A stretch of 64,000 nucleotides of DNA from Emmonsiellopsis sp. PD_33. Its lineage: Eukaryota; Ascomycota; Eurotiomycetes; Onygenales; Ajellomycetaceae. The position numbers and the translations under genes are program-made. The stretch is taken from the NCBI GenBank assembly GCA_032988165.1, contig JANTQF010000176.1:1-64000 (forward strand), read 5' to 3'. Shown here in pieces: positions 34,979 through 49,097 of the stretch. How positions within the stretch are numbered: position 1 is the first letter of the stretch; every line of letters begins with the position of its first letter. The notes under the pieces are model-generated. The model had not been told where the DNA came from. It saw nothing but the letters and a program-made list of their open reading frames with translations, and ran no database searches.

Positions 34979-37900
34979 CTAGCTCGTATCATCCGGGCAT
35001 GGAATCCAAAGCACATCCCCCCTCTCCACCGAAATGTCCGTAAACCCAAGCGCATGAAAATACGCCTCCCGCGACAGCGCATACACCAAATCCCCCCTCT
35101 TAGCAGCAGCGGGATTATTCCCATGGCCAGGACTGCTCCCCCGCTCATCCGTAGGCATCACCCTATCTATCAAAATGACGTCAAGCGCGCGTCCCTCAAC
35201 CGCGAATCCAAGCTTATCACCGCCCCGTTTCGCGTGCGTGTTAATTGCCTCTGTGATCCTCGCCACGCGTGGTTGCATGACGCGGAGTTGTTCGCGCGCT
35301 GTGTGCCAGAATTTCGCTACTTCGGTAATCAGATCTAGGCCCGCGTTGATGAGGGTTAGGTAATATGGTGCGTCGCGCATGTATCCTGCCGCGGAGAGGA
35401 CGTCGGTGGCGGAGATTATGGCATTTCCTGTTAGCGGGGTGGAGAAAGTGTTCCGCGGGGCGGCTGAGGGAGTGGTTGGGCCCTCTGTTTGGTTGGTATC
35501 TAGGAGGTGGCGGAGGTCAAGGGCGATGCGGAGGATTTCAACGCAGTGGTAATGTGATCGGCGCGCATTCCGTTGGGTTATAGCTTCGGGAATGTCGTCG
35601 CAGCGGGTGTGGCGGTTTAGTCTCATCATTGTGGCATGGTATAGGATGTGCACGCTTGCGAACACGTCTGTTTGACCGGCTTGGATGCTCCGTTGCATAT
35701 TCCCTGCGCTGTACGTGAAGTAGCTTGGAAGACTTGCAATCCATTTATCCGCTCGCTTTATTGTCGACTCATAGAATTCCTCGAAGTGCTTAGGGTAATT
35801 TGCTGATGAGATGTACGAAGAGCGGTAGGCGTTTTCAAGGACATCACCCCAAACGGCGGATATTTCAACCAAAAATGCCATCGGGTCGAGCGCACCTCGC
35901 TCCTCGGGTAGCGAAGGGTCCGCTGGGATGATGCCATTTTCAAAATAGGGCATAGTAGCCCATTTTTGGTTTTCATACCAATCCGATCTAAGGGGTAATC
36001 TCAGGAAAATGTCTTGTGGCTTGAGCACGGTTGGAGAATGGATAGGGAGGCTGGTGTGTCTCTGCACCCCGAAAAGGGATCGTTAGCAACAAATAGGCAT
36101 AGAGCGAACACCTCATAGACTCAGGTAGAAGACTAACATCCATAAGAAAGGCTGCCCAGAATGTCCTTCTCTGACATTCCATTAAGGTTTCCTCTTCAAA
36201 AAACTGTTCCCACTCCCGAGAGCCCTTTGCTGAAGGACCAGCATGCTCAACATTAAGTTTCAACCCGCATATCGTCCGCATGGCAGAACCCGTAAAATCG
36301 GAGGCCGTTGCAGATGCCCCGATCGTGAAATGCCACATGCCAAGTATTATTCGGGTTTGGGCTAAATGTAAAGTTGGTTGGTTTTGACTTTTTTCCACCG
36401 CGTGCCTTGCTATCCTTGCAAATCTCATAGCGTCCGTTCTTTGCTCCTTTTTCGTGGAAAAAATAGCACCCATTGCAAGCATAGCATATAACAACATCTT
36501 ATCATCTGGAGATTTATTCGGGCAAAATCTCAGCCATCTAGTAAATGGGTCTCGAGGAAAAATACAATAGGTTGCCCCATTGACATACCTAAAGTATAGG
36601 TCGACATAGTGCATTGTGGATTCGGGATCGGTTTGGTACGGGTCTGTCTCCCACTCCGACAATGTGGGATCATGCATATCCATGGCCGCCATTTCCGAGA
36701 GAATATCGGACATACCGTATGAATCGGACGCTCTCGCCCTATCTTTTTCTGGTTTAGAATCTTCCCCCGCAGCGCCAATGGGGTTTGTGGAGGCTCGCCT
36801 TCTCCTTTTTAGAGGTCTATCAAAACCTGGTCCTCGTCCTGCAGCCTCGTGCATCAATGGGCCTGGATCTTGAGAGCGCCCAGGAGTTGGCGACATATCG
36901 ACTATACCGCCAAGAGACATGCCCGAGTTGGAGTATCCGCTGGCTACATAAGCAGCACTTTGGCCGTGCGATATTGACGAGAGGTCGTGCCCCATTGGAT
37001 CTGCGGAAGATCGAGCTGATTGTTGCGAATTTTTAGCAGCTTGGTTTCCACGAGGGCTAGCAAAAAAAAACAAATGTCAGCCGCAGTCCTTTTTCTCAAG
37101 GTGACAAACGGAGAAACTCACGCATTTTCAAATCTGCACTCTCTACCCGACTTCTGACATTGCTCGCACTTGGGAGTATTGGGTATGCATTTTATTTTCT
37201 TGTCTCTGCAAGTTATACAGGCTTGAGCCAGGCGTTTCCTGGGCTTACCAGCCTTGGTGATTCCCCAATTCGAATTAACGAGCTCCCCGTCGATCAATTT
37301 GGGGCAATGCGATCCATCGGAGTAGATATAACAGAGACCTTCACCTTCAATCACGCGTTCGTCAACCACATGAGCCACTCTCAGTTGATTTTGCCCGGTT
37401 GGCGAGCCAGAGCGCAAACTAGTCTCTCCCGTGAACGAGGATGGATTCGATGCCGATGAGATTTCAGAATTGGATAACTCGCGCAGGTAAGGGAGCTGGC
37501 CTTGGTGGTAACGAGCTAGAGGCGCATCACTGCTATTCCTTGCGTATTCCCGGAAGTGCTGAGCGCGCAAACTCGCTGGATCTAAACCGACCTGGGAGAG
37601 AGGGGGGAGCTGGTCGCGATTGTAGGATGTATACTGCTTGTGACCATATGACGTATCGATGGACTCTGGAACTGAGCCCGTCCTTGCGTCCGACACCAGT
37701 CCATGATTTGAATAACCGGCCTGTTGGGTAGTCCGATCATACGTCTCGCCAATTGGCGATCTATGTGTACCAGCGCTGTTTAATGGCGAGTTTCCTCGAC
37801 CTGCGTAGGGATATGAAGGGCTTGGTGTACCGGGAAACGAGGCTGGCGTGAGAATTTGACTGACAGAGGGGAGTGTATCTTGGGGTTGGTGTCGACTGCC

Positions 37901-38134
37901 GTTGTCTTGAGAGGGCACCCGATTCATTGCTGAGTCGGATGAGTCGATCGACTCCGGCGGCCCCAAAGTGGTATCGGATCCAAACTGCAGGGCAACCGGT
38001 TTGCGAGGAGGTGGGAGATGGTAGTTGGTCAGCCTTTTCGGAAGAGAAGCGTCGTCTTGGGCGTCTTCTAATGCGGAGCTGTCCTCGGGAACTGGTAAAA
38101 TGCGCCCAAATGGTCCCACATAATATCCCGACAT
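34979..38134 (-). CDS. Zn2Cys6 transcription factor with fungal-specific (MHR) domain
   Basis: Nuclear DNA-binding regulator; target genes unknown. Exons 38134-37122, 37056-36138 and 36061-34979 give 1004 residues. The binuclear zinc cluster is CITCRDKKIKC..C..C......C with Cys at 306, 309, 316, 323, 326 and 333, so it lies a third of the way in rather than near the N-terminus. The first 300 residues are Ser/Pro/Gln-rich and probably disordered. A conserved-looking lead-in, GLCYIYSDGSHCPKLIDGE and WGITKAGKPRKRLAQA, sits directly before the cluster. A basic patch (PLKRRRRAS, about residue 430) may be a nuclear signal. The fungal_trans/MHR region starts about HYVDLYFRYVNGATYCIF and includes ECQRRTFWAAFLMD at the exon 2 end. 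The ortholog class was not identified. Confidence 0.9.
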
Positions 38135-41100
38135 GAGCGTTCTGGTCTATATATATCTGGTGATGGGTCCTAGATGTCGGTAGATAGATGGGATAAGGGT
38201 CCTGGGCCAGTAAAATGGGCGGCTCCGGCTCTTGAAATGCGACTCTCCGGCTGTTCATCCAGCTAGACCCTGGCAACAGTCTAGTCCAAATAGCCAGACA
38301 GGCTGAAGTGGTGTTGTAACCAGATAAGAGAAGAACTGGACACTCCAGGCAGCTCCTGGACGAGTCTGACGATCCGATTCCCTTTGCTTTTATTCTGATT
38401 CCTCGAGTCGCTTAATGGGGAAAACATGAAGGACCCTGGCTATGTCGAAATAGACCCGCTCGTGGCGAAACCTCCCTTCCTCGAATATATTCGATTTCGC
38501 TGAACGAATAAGGACACACGATCTGCTGGAATGAACCTTACTGGGCACAGTCCCTTGCAGATCGTTCTAAGGTGTTGATGAAAGTAAAAGCAAGAAAATA
38601 GATTTACAGGATGGCCCGTTGGTGATACCTGGCCTGTTGTTGGCGCATCGGCAGATGAAATGCGGCCGCAGCAAACGTGATTTCGCCTGTTTGGCTCCAG
38701 CCGCGGGACGACGATATGGCTCCAGTTTAGTACATCCGAATACTCGTCGCCATCACCCAGCAAGGCCCGCTGTCGGAGATAGAGTTCAGCCAGGGACCGG
38801 CTGTGGGAGTGGACTCTGGAACTTTTCGGCCCCGTACGAGTTCAGGATGGCCCAAGACAACTCGCTAGAAACTCGAGAAACAGCAGCCGTGGTGGAGAAA
38901 GCTGCGGGAGCCCCCAGGGATGGCGAGATGTGCAGGGTTCAAGAAACGAGGGCCTTGCAAAAACGACGGACGACGAGGCTATTTCTTAGCCTCGAGAATC
39001 GACTTCCAGTAAGCTTCGTTTTGCCATGCTCCTCGTCCTCGGGCGGGCGATGCCCTTCGCAAAAACGAGCCCGTTTGTCATGGGGCCCAATTGATGCCGT
39101 CAACATCCTGGTCTGCTCTGTTTTGTGTGTGTCCAGGGGGGTTGGACTGGACTCTCCACCGCATCCAGTGAGGCCATGATATTAACGCTTGCTTGACGGC
39201 GCTGGCCCTGATCCGTGATCATACAGCCCCGCCGCAGCCGCAGCCACAGCCAGCGCTGGACTCATGTGGTCTTCTAAAATTCTGAAACGGGTTTGTCCAG
39301 ATATGTCTGGCTGGTGCTGGCAAACGTTAGACGGCCACAAGTCTGTGGTGGGAGGAAGGTAAGGATTTTCGGTGTCTGACGGTTCAAAATCCGCCCATGA
39401 ATCGGGCTGTCCATCGTCCATGTGGTGAGGTCGGAACAGACGACAGTAGAGCGGTGGAAGCGCGGCCCAGCCTTGCGTGGAAGAGGTGGTGGTGGTGCAG
39501 GAAATTCGGCGACGTCGACTGTTGCCGCAAGGATGACAGAGACACAAAAGGGTTCTGCTACGGTCCTCGCAACGTCGCCGTCTACTCCCGAATTTATCTC
39601 GATTTACTAACTACCGTTCATGTAAGTAGACTACCGTCTATCTGGCTGTCTGGGTGTCTTGAGCCTGCTCTGCTCCCAATCATCTCATCTGCCATCCATG
39701 GATACGATTGTGCTGCTCTATATATAGTATATCGAAAAGGCCAACAGAACCCTCTCCAAAACAGTAAAATGTCACATTATTTCTTGCTTGGCTTCCCCGA
39801 CTACTTCACAAGCGCCGAGAATCATTCGGCTTATTTTTCCATTTGAACTCGGCCAAAGTTAACCGGGGTTGATCGTCGCATGCCATGAAAAATGACAGCA
39901 ATGCCTTGTCTCTCATGGCCCGAAACTACCGTGCAGGGGGGTCTATTGTTTCAAGCTATGCATTCCCACATCTTCAGCTAGCAAGGGGGATAATCTAAAA
40001 TGATACACGTTATCCCAGCCGGGAGGCGTTAATGTGTCCGGGCCGCAGGAGAAATTTTATCTAACAAACCGATGTCTGGCGACGAACCGATGATATTACT
40101 TTCTTTTCCACAGGACCGAAGAACCTAGCAAACTTCAAATGACAGATATACCGGTTTCAAGGGCCCAATATGCAAATCCCCTTATTAATCCCGCGGCTTC
40201 TAGAAGAACCAGGGCCCTTGTATTTAGATTGGACTCGTTCATATTTTCCGAAGCCGTGCGCCTGCAAAGTGACATGAACCGTTGGCATTCCTCTATGCAC
40301 ATAATGCAATTGTTCTGCAATAGTTACCTCCTGGTGATGGGAAATGCAAATCCTGCCTGGACATTTGGGTTACTTGTCTCCAGTAAAATAAAGCGAACCG
40401 CGGTGATCGCACACCTTAGTGACTGAATATAAATCCGTAGTTCGGCGGACGCACAATCCTGTTTGGGATATACAGGTACGTGCTGTACCAATCGCCTAAA
40501 ACCTGGCAAAAGTAGATGTATCTCTGCTGTTTGGCTCTCAGCAAATGCTTCCATTTCTGTTCCAGAACAATTATATCCCTGGAGATATCCAGTAGGCAAT
40601 GACGCGGTTCAGCAGGGGGCCGCTGGTCGATTCTGAACCATAAAGGGAAATTGGAAAAGGAGTAACCTGATTTGGACCTAATCGCAAGCCTTTCTAACCC
40701 TGCCTGACGCAGAGAAAACCTCCTTTCGCTTCACAGAGATTGTATCTGGGATAGGCTCAATCTCAGTGCCGAAGCAGGGGAACCTGGCCCCTTCTTCTTT
40801 CGTGCGTAGCTAATGCAGTCCTCAACCCAGGGGATGACAAATATATCGTTGTCATGGCCACGGGCCTCCCTTTGCAGGAGAATTCTTAACCGCCGGAGGA
40901 AAGGCATGTCTCTTCATGACGATTCTATGCGAATGACACTTTTCCCTCTATGTCGACATGACCCCGCCATTGCCGCCGATGGAAATCCAGACTTGAACCG
41001 AGAGAAGGCTGGCATTATCCGTCTGCTTTGGGCGTTGACAGGAGCCATGTCAACCGATAGCAGCACAATAGCGCAGTGATTAGAAGGCGAGAAAGCCAGG

Positions 41101-44100
41101 GATCCGAAGGAAGAGATACTAGATATTGTGCATAAATAGGGACATGGGACATGGTTGAGTTGTCGGACGAGGATCTGGAAAATGTCTTGGACATGCAACC
41201 GTTTCCCTTCTTCTTAGTCCTCCTTCTTTCACAGTTCTCGCTGCCCTTGGGACACTTGGATAGTTCTCAGTTTTCCATATCGGCATACCGGAGACAAAAG
41301 AATTGCCGATCCCGCAAACAGCAACGATTGCCCACAAAAATCCACCAACGCCATTTTTTCAATTCAGAACGGCTCTTCAACGGTCTCTCGGCAACCCTTG
41401 TTTGGTTTCTATTTTAATATCAGCATGATACGAAAAGGGAAAGCTAGCAAGTGGAACTAAGGCATGTCCGCCAGCATTGCTTGACGTTGGCGGTTTCAGG
41501 ATATCGTTTTTGGATCCCCCTTGGTCCATACGAGAGTCCCCCGGGCCAATAATATCCAAGGACGAAGCGGCTCCAGGATGCCGAGATGTCTTCTCTGATG
41601 GCTTGCAGTAGGGCCAATACATGAGGGGTACTTGCCGGGGATATCTGGGCGACGACACATGCAGATGCGGGGTTCATTAGAGGAGATATGCCGGGATGGG
41701 GTCGCTTAGCAACATTTACTGACTTATTAGTGCGCAAAGAGCTGGGTTCTGAACTCCCCAAGCGGGTAAGATTCGGTAGTTTTGGCGGGTCTGCGGGCAG
41801 AATATAAATAGCAAACGTGGGAGAGCAAGGTTTCGCTGCCTCGGAAGCTCTTTCGTCGGCCGCTCGGTGACCATTTTCCGTCCGTCAAAGGATTCATGGT
41901 CTCATGCGATGCTCCATTTTGTTGTCAAGAGAGGAGAGGAGAAGATCCATGGATGGATGTCGTCCAGATATCGGCGTCACGTGGACCAACTTCCACAACC
42001 TCAACCCAACTTCCCCTGAGCATCAAGACATCAACGGGCAGTCCAGCTCTCTCATTTTGCGTCGCCGAATCTCAGGGGAGTCAGGGCCTCGGGAAACATC
42101 CCTCGTCACTGTTTATTAGAAGTGATGCATTTCGCCTCGCCCCTCAACCTTGAATATAGTAATCATCTTTGATGACATCCCACGGAGCCATTTAAAACTC
42201 CATGTTTGATATGCAGAACAGCATATTGAACTCCAGTTCAGCAACCCTTTTGATTCATTATCACTTCTTTCATACCGTGCCGATGCCCAGTGCCACCTCG
42301 GTTGGGCAACGTCCTTTTCACATTACCATCATGCCCCACTTCCAACAGGAGGTTTGCATCCTTCAACCCTCAAGCGGCTTCTTCTTTGCATTATTATTGT
42401 CAGAAACCCCCGCCCTTTCCGAATAAAATAAGGGGTTCATCTCAGACTGATGATATGGATGGTTATATTTGGCGTTTTAGAAACATTCCGGCCATTTTTG
42501 AGCCGCTGGTGGAGTGTGGTCCAAAAGCCCAGCCCGTGATAGTTATTTCTCGGAAGCCCCCAGCCTTGATGAACAGCGGTGACTCCAAAGATCTCATATT
42601 TTCTGACATCTTTTGCTCTTGGATGTGGGGTATGGCTTCGTGGAATAAAAATATCACCACAGCGCCGATCTAGTACGTCCCACTCCGTGTTTGTTATTAC
42701 AAAATTAAATTCCTTCGCAAGCGCTTTTGGCGGGCCAAAAATCTCATCCTCCAAAGTCAAAGATTCTGCACTACTACTGAATCTTTTAGTGCTGCGTGCG
42801 CAGTTGAATACCACCATTACACATGTCACGGTACATATCGGCGGGATACACAACCCCAAATTCCGCCGACTGGTTTTCCGTCTGCTCAACAGACAATGGG
42901 GAATACTGTGGCAGTAAATGGAGGCCGATGGGTGACAGTTCCATATACCGCTTGATCATTGATAATGAAAGATCCTACTTTTGTGTACAACGGACTCCGC
43001 TCATTGCCTAGCACCTATGCCCGGTACGCATCGAAAGGGCATAAGCATGTGTCATGAGAACGGCCGCTGCTATCATGTCCAGGACATGGTGATAGCCAAC
43101 AGGCCATATCATAAGACAACACTCCAATCCAGCAAGATGTCTAAACTCTCCTCACTAACTACATGATATCGATACAATGACAGTATCGGCCTCCTGCTTC
43201 CCACCAAATACCCCTGTCTCTTCTGGATTCAGACTGTGGGAGCCCAAGTTCTCCTCCCTCTGAATCCAGACTGAGAGTGGATGGGTGATGAAAATCATCC
43301 CAGAACTTTCCGTTTCCTACATCAAAGCAGCGTAACGGGATGGATACTTTCAAGTCATATTGGAAACTATACCATTCATTCATTACCCAGCCAGCACTTC
43401 GCGCGAAATACCTTTCGCCTTATTCTCCTTCCTCCCGTCTATTGCCGTAACGAACTATTTATCCCCATCACCCGTTCTATCCATACTCATCCTCCAGGGG
43501 CGGAGGCAGGTCATTCCAACCCACCCCAGTTCAAATTCCAGCTAGGATGTTCTGAAGTATTCCCACTATGATCGTTTAATGATATCTCGTTAGGAGGGAG
43601 GGGTCCAAGGAGGAGTACCGTGACCATATATGGACTTAAAGAGAGGCACGGTGGTGCCCTACAACCCAAGCACGGGCACGGGCAACTGGACTCTCAATTC
43701 AGCCCCCCGCCTACCCCTATACGTCGCTAGAGGTTTTAGAATAATGGAGAGGAGACGGGTGGGGGTGGGGATGGGGGGTTGATTATTGTTCTATGTTTAT
43801 ATGCCATCTATTGCTAGGAGCGATATGTTGATCGATTCTAGAGAGTTTCTGCCAAGTATGCGGGAATCCCCGGATACATACATAGCTGGCCGGGTCTAGA
43901 ATTTTTTCGGCAGCTGGACGCCTCGGGGTGGAGGGTTGATAAGTCGGTTGAGTATGGATTTGATACCTGGAAGGCTGAGCGGGCTGAAAATGAAAACAGG
44001 CGACTACAAATTACTTCGGATCTTCTACGAGAAAAGCAAACCACCAGGTTTAAAGCAGAAGAAAACAAACATAGGAATCATTAAGCCCTATCATTTCCAT

Positions 44101-44311
44101 TTCTGCTTGTTACGTTTTCACGTTCGTCATGTAACATAGCAAAAATCGAGCCCAGAACCGGTATAAGCAATTGTAAAGAACAAGAAAAAAAAAAGAATAG
44201 TAAGAAGAACACCTCATAAAACCCACGCTCCAGAGGGGTAAGAACGATTCACATTATTTTTTGTGTTTTAAAAAACAAAATCAGATTCCTAACAGACAAA
44301 CACACTCCTGT
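38135..44311. other. Gene-poor interval, 6.2 kb
   Basis: Upstream of the transcription factor and downstream of rpl4. Long regulatory 5' regions are common for fungal regulators. Open frames at 38619-39179 (+), 39182-39547 (-) and 42437-42889 (-) show no recognised domain and no supporting splice structure. No RNA gene was recognised. Confidence 0.5.
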
Positions 44312-45648
44312 CTATTCCTCAGCCAGAATCTTGTGGAAAGTCTCACCAGCCCGCTCAGGCTTGCCTGCATTGAGGCTGGCCTGGCCAAGCTTCTCCTTGG
44401 AGAACGCAGCAGCGTAGGGGTTGAGTCTGAGGAGAACCTGTCTGTTCTTGAGAGGGTTCTTCTTCTGGACACCGGTGCGCTTGGTCTTGGCGTATCCCTT
44501 GGGCTCGCGGAGGACGGACTGGACTTCGGAGGAGTTGATGAGGCGGGTGATGTCGGCGTTGGCGACGAGGTTGGAGGGGAGGAGGAAGTCTTTCTTGAGG
44601 GCGGAGGGGGAGGTGGTGGAGCCGTAGATGGTGTCCAGGGCGGCGAAAGCGGACGAGGTCCAGACGATGAAGCGGCCGAGGTGTCCACCGGGGGCGAGCT
44701 GGAGGAGGTTGAGAGCGAAGACGGGGGAGGTCTCAACACCGGGGATGTTGCGGAAAGCCTTGACGAGCTCCTTTCCATCGACATCTGGGTTGTAGACGAC
44801 CAGGGGTCCGCGGCGCTGGCGGTATCTGCGGCCACGCATCTTACCCTTACCGGCACGGAGCTTCTTGGACTCCTCGACCTTGACGAGATCTGGGCCGGCG
44901 CCGACAGCCTTGAGGAGGGCAATGGCGGCCTTGGTCTTGGTGATGGCATCACCCTCGAAGGTCTTCGAGTCGACTACGAGGGGAACCTCGGGGACGTTGG
45001 CGACACGGTGACCACGGGCGAAGAGAAGGGCAGGGACGGAAGAGGCAGCCAAGGCAGAGGCGGTAGCGAATCGCCTGGAGAATGGAATTAGTATCGTCAA
45101 GCTGTTTTTCGTCGTTCAATGCCGTCCCATCGCGGGAAAAACTCACTTCTGGCCAAGGTTGATCTTCTGGTGCCATTTTCTCCAGACCTTAGTAGGAGCG
45201 AACATACGACCGGAGCGACATTGGTTGCCGAAAGCAGCCTGACCGGCGCGGTGGGTTCCTCCTCCAGAGACACGGGGAATACGGGCGACAGCACGGCCTG
45301 TATGCAGCCTCTATATCAGCTTTTCCACTTCCATCCTAAAACTTTGCCCGCCCCATTGATTGTTTTCCATTCCACGTACCGGTACCCCAGGACTCGGCAG
45401 AAGTCTGTTCACCAGCCTTCTCGCTCACGGCATATGGCTGTCTCTTGTTCTTCGCGATACCGGTGTGCACCGACCTAATCTCGTCAGTTACTTCCGTTCC
45501 ACCACAGCGTTTTTCGTCGGCGCGGATCGCTGGCTTACTGGACAATGTCGGGACGGATTGGGGCCGAGAAGACAGCGGGCAGAGGGTGGGAAGCTCCGCT
45601 GGGCTTTCCTTCCGCCGTAGCGATGGTGACGGTTGGGCGAGAGGCCAT
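44312..45648 (-). CDS. rpl4: 60S ribosomal protein L4 (uL4)
   Basis: Structural protein of the large ribosomal subunit with an extension into the exit tunnel. Exons 45648-45539, 45474-45380, 45297-45147 and 45074-44312 give 372 residues, normal for eukaryotic L4. The N-terminus is [14 protein letters not shown]. Family signatures are [36 protein letters not shown] and [18 protein letters not shown], then a basic eukaryote-specific C-terminus ending [15 protein letters not shown]. The start is fixed by the second in-frame Met after a weak upstream one. Strong codon regularity fits high expression. A telobox-like sequence (CCCTAAACCCT) lies about 120 bp upstream of the start. Confidence 0.96.
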
Positions 45649-48600
45649 TTTGTCGACAGGGAGTTGGGCGTCGTTGGCGGTGATGTTGAGAGCAGATGTT
45701 GTCGTCGAGCCGCAGACTTTCAATGTGGGTTTTCTCGCTTGGGAATGGCGGCTGGGGGAAGTTGCTAGCCCTAAACCCTGATTCCCGATTCGGGCGCTTG
45801 GCGGCTTAGCTAAGCTTCAAGGTCATGTGACTGTGTTTACTTCTCTGAACTTCCGTCTCAACCTCCCCGTTGAGAATTCAATCCCCCAGCAGTTGATATG
45901 CAGACTGCACCCCTGTGGGATTGCAACCTGGCTATATTTGCCATGTTCGGAATGCGCCCTGTCCGTCCTACTGACCTCGCTGATCGCCGAAGTTGACTTC
46001 GAAATCGAGCAGAGCCACAGTCTAGACGGATCAGCCCCGCGTCGCCAAAGATGAAATAGCATCATATCTTCAAAAGAGCGTGCCAAATGTTCGGCACAGC
46101 CCTATGATGCCATTCTAGGTACCTGCTCGCTGAGTTCGACAGTCGTATTGGAAGGATAACCCGCGCTTCCGCACCCTCAGCCCAGATAATCAAATACATT
46201 GAAGACTGCTAAGCCGGGGCACTCTCCCTTCCTCCAAACGAGCAAAGATGTCCTCCGCTGCCCTCCGCCCATTGGAAGATATTTTCTAGAATGCTAGTGC
46301 CCTGCCCCGCTGCAAATGAATACACTTCAGGGTTATACATGTGCCATCGTCCGCTTGGTGGATTTCGAGATCTACCGCCCAAGCGACTAAATATTCTGGC
46401 TGACTGACAGATATCAATATATAGCACCCGGGTTTCCGCTGAATGAAACTAACATTGCTGTATGTTGAGCATGATTGCAAATTGACATCTTGAACCAGGT
46501 CATTTCCGACATGAATTCCAGTTCCGCTGATAAAACAACTGGTGGCGTGCTCCTAATGTTCACTTTCAGTCACACCATCCCCCGGGGTCAGGCTCATCCG
46601 TGTTCATATATAGCCAAATCCTCGGTCAGTCCACGCTGCCGCGGCGGTGAAAGCTCATGACAGCATATAACTCTTATCACTTTATACTCCGTCTCAGTCT
46701 ACATCTACAGGGGATGTATCCGAAATATTAAGCTTAATCTTTCCTTCCCCCGCCGACCAAACCACCAGGTCATATGTTTTGTGAGGGGCATCAGCGAAAG
46801 GATAGACCCGTGTCTCTTCTTTCACGACACCCAGGCAATGGCGACGATCGACCAGAAACAATCCAACACAGCGAAGGGTCACTCGTCGTGCTCCGACTCT
46901 TTGAACCCTTGGCCGACTGGATTAGTAGGCCACCGACAGTGCTTAATTCTGAACCAGTTCACCCTTCCCAGACATTTTCCTCTATCCGTCCTTAACTCTC
47001 CGCTCGCTCGCCGCCCGATGCTATTCACAGCCCGGACACCATGCAATATTCCATCGGCCGACTCGATGGAACGCCAAACACATCCAGTTTTCAGGAATCG
47101 GCAATTTACTCGGCCCAATCTTGCCAGCCAGCTGACAGGCATCATCTTATTGACAGACATAGATATATATCTCTTGCCCCACAAGTTTTCGAGCGCTGCC
47201 TTGTCGGGGATCAATGGATAGATAGATAGATATATAGCGAAACAGCCCGCGAAATTATTATTATTTTTCTTGCCTGGGGTACAATTTACATCCTGCCATT
47301 TAATACAAAGGATGGTATACATGAAACGCCGTTGGGACGTGCATCTTCCACGAATGATTCATTGTTTTACACCCCGTTTCTTATATATATATATATATAA
47401 GCAGCCATATTCTTTGCCAAACTCACAAAGAATGGGGTTCCAGGTAGGTAAATTTTATCGCGCCTACATGGTTCCATAAGACGGGGGGATCTCGGCAAGG
47501 GTGTTAACTAATTGATTGATTGCTGATATCTCCATTCCCTATATACCGACTCTAGTTATCGTAATATATATGATGGATGATGATCTTCCGCTATCAAGGT
47601 CCAAGGTCGGCTAAGACCTTCTTTCGCGCTCAGTTGTCTTCTATATAGTTTACTAAGTCGTCATTTTAGATACCAGCACGAAGGGAGAGTTTGATTGTAT
47701 TATTTAGTTTCCCTTTGTGTGGTGTTGTGTTATGCGCGGGGTTGGTGACATAAAGACATTTAACCTCAATTCAATTCTATTCATTCCTACGTAGGGGTTG
47801 GTATCACTGATAATACAATTTGATGGAACTGGTATACATGTGCGTTGTGAGAAGCGGGTTGCCTAGGAGGGGGGTTGGTTTCCAAGATACTATGTATGGA
47901 GTATGGTGACGTAACTAAGGATGGAAGGAAACAAAGAGAAAGAAACATGAATACATGTAACCACGATACATCTATTCATCTATCTCTCTCGTAGATTCTA
48001 GAACAGTCAGTTGGTTAATATTTATGTGGTCAGAATAACACATCTATCCACCTATTCATTCATCATTTCGCTTTGGCCCGGCCCAGCCCAGCCCAGGTAC
48101 CAGTAACTAAATAAGAGCAGTAGCAGCAACACATCTCAACCCCGTAGTACTAGTGTATCCTTCAAAGGACTCTCTATTCATTCCGTGTTAGAAACATGTG
48201 CAGAAATATTTCCGTTACATCAGGGGTAGAGAGGGGGGTGGGGGGGAAAAAGAACATGACGTAGCGCGTAACACTAGGCGGTGAGGTAGGAGGTGGCCGA
48301 AAACGGCCGTTGAAAGAGGGCTGATTAAGTTGTACGATATCCATATGGAGGCTAAAGGGAGGAGGAGTGAATGGTGGTTTTCGTTTGTTGGGGGGGGATG
48401 TGGAAGTTTATATGGAGGCGACGGATGGATAGCGATATTTCGCTTGCTTTTTTGTGTGCCCAGGAGTGGAATACTTGCGCAATGGAATATTTGAAGATCA
48501 ATCGTACCTAGTATTTTATTTTAGAACTGAAATCTCGTTTTTTCGCATTGAATATGTTTAGGATAAACGACAGGCGAGAAAAGAAAAGGGAAACAAAAAG

Positions 48601-49097
48601 GTGTGTTCAGAAGGGGGAGAAAGGTGTTTTAGAGTAGTGGAAAAAAATAGAATATATTTGAAATTTAAAGCACAAAAAAGTCCCGTTATTGACAAAAAGT
48701 TGCAAAACCCAGTTACACAAGAAAAAAGATCAGAAAAGGAAAAAGGAGAAGAGAAGACGCCCAACTTCCTGAAGATGGTAGTGTCGTTGATAGGTCGAGG
48801 CGGCGGTAGGGTCGTTGTCATCCGCGTACAACAGACAGGGTATCACATTGGTAAACCAACAAACTTGTCCAACAAGAACGGGGGATGAAATAAATATTGC
48901 AGTCACAGAGTGATGTAGCGCCTGTAAACAGCACAGTCGAACAATATTCAGAATCCCGCCTAGAATCAATATGGACAAGCAATATGGATGGACATGCAAG
49001 TAGTAGACACAAGAGATGAAGAAAGGTTAAGAAACCAAAACTCCTAGCATCCCTTTCATCCACTATTGCGATCGTATCGTCATTCCGGTTGTCTAGC
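45649..49097. other. Intergenic region, rpl4 promoter and gene-poor interval
   Basis: 3.4 kb. Holds the rpl4 promoter. Contains a GATA/TA simple repeat near 47218-47234 and (TA)n at about 47384-47399. Frames between 46.2 and 47.3 kb overlap on both strands with no domain. No gene supported. Confidence 0.5.
45769..45779. promoter_or_regulatory. Telobox-like element in rpl4 promoter
   Basis: CCCTAAACCCT (minus strand AGGGTTTAGGG) about 120 bp upstream of the rpl4 start codon. TTAGGG-type sites bound by Tbf1-like factors are known in ribosomal-protein promoters of several ascomycetes; use here is inference from position. Confidence 0.45.

Noticed and set aside
38619..39179. 186-codon plus-strand open frame upstream of the transcription factor
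   Set aside because: Composition and lack of any recognisable domain suggest it is not coding; overlapping frames exist on the other strand.
39182..39421. 79-codon minus-strand frame starting MDDGQPDSWADFEPSD
   Set aside because: Looks mildly protein-like but has no family match I can name and no splice context; not enough to call a gene.
42437..42889. 150-codon minus-strand open frame
   Set aside because: No recognised motif; adjacent frames on the plus strand are equally long, as expected by chance.
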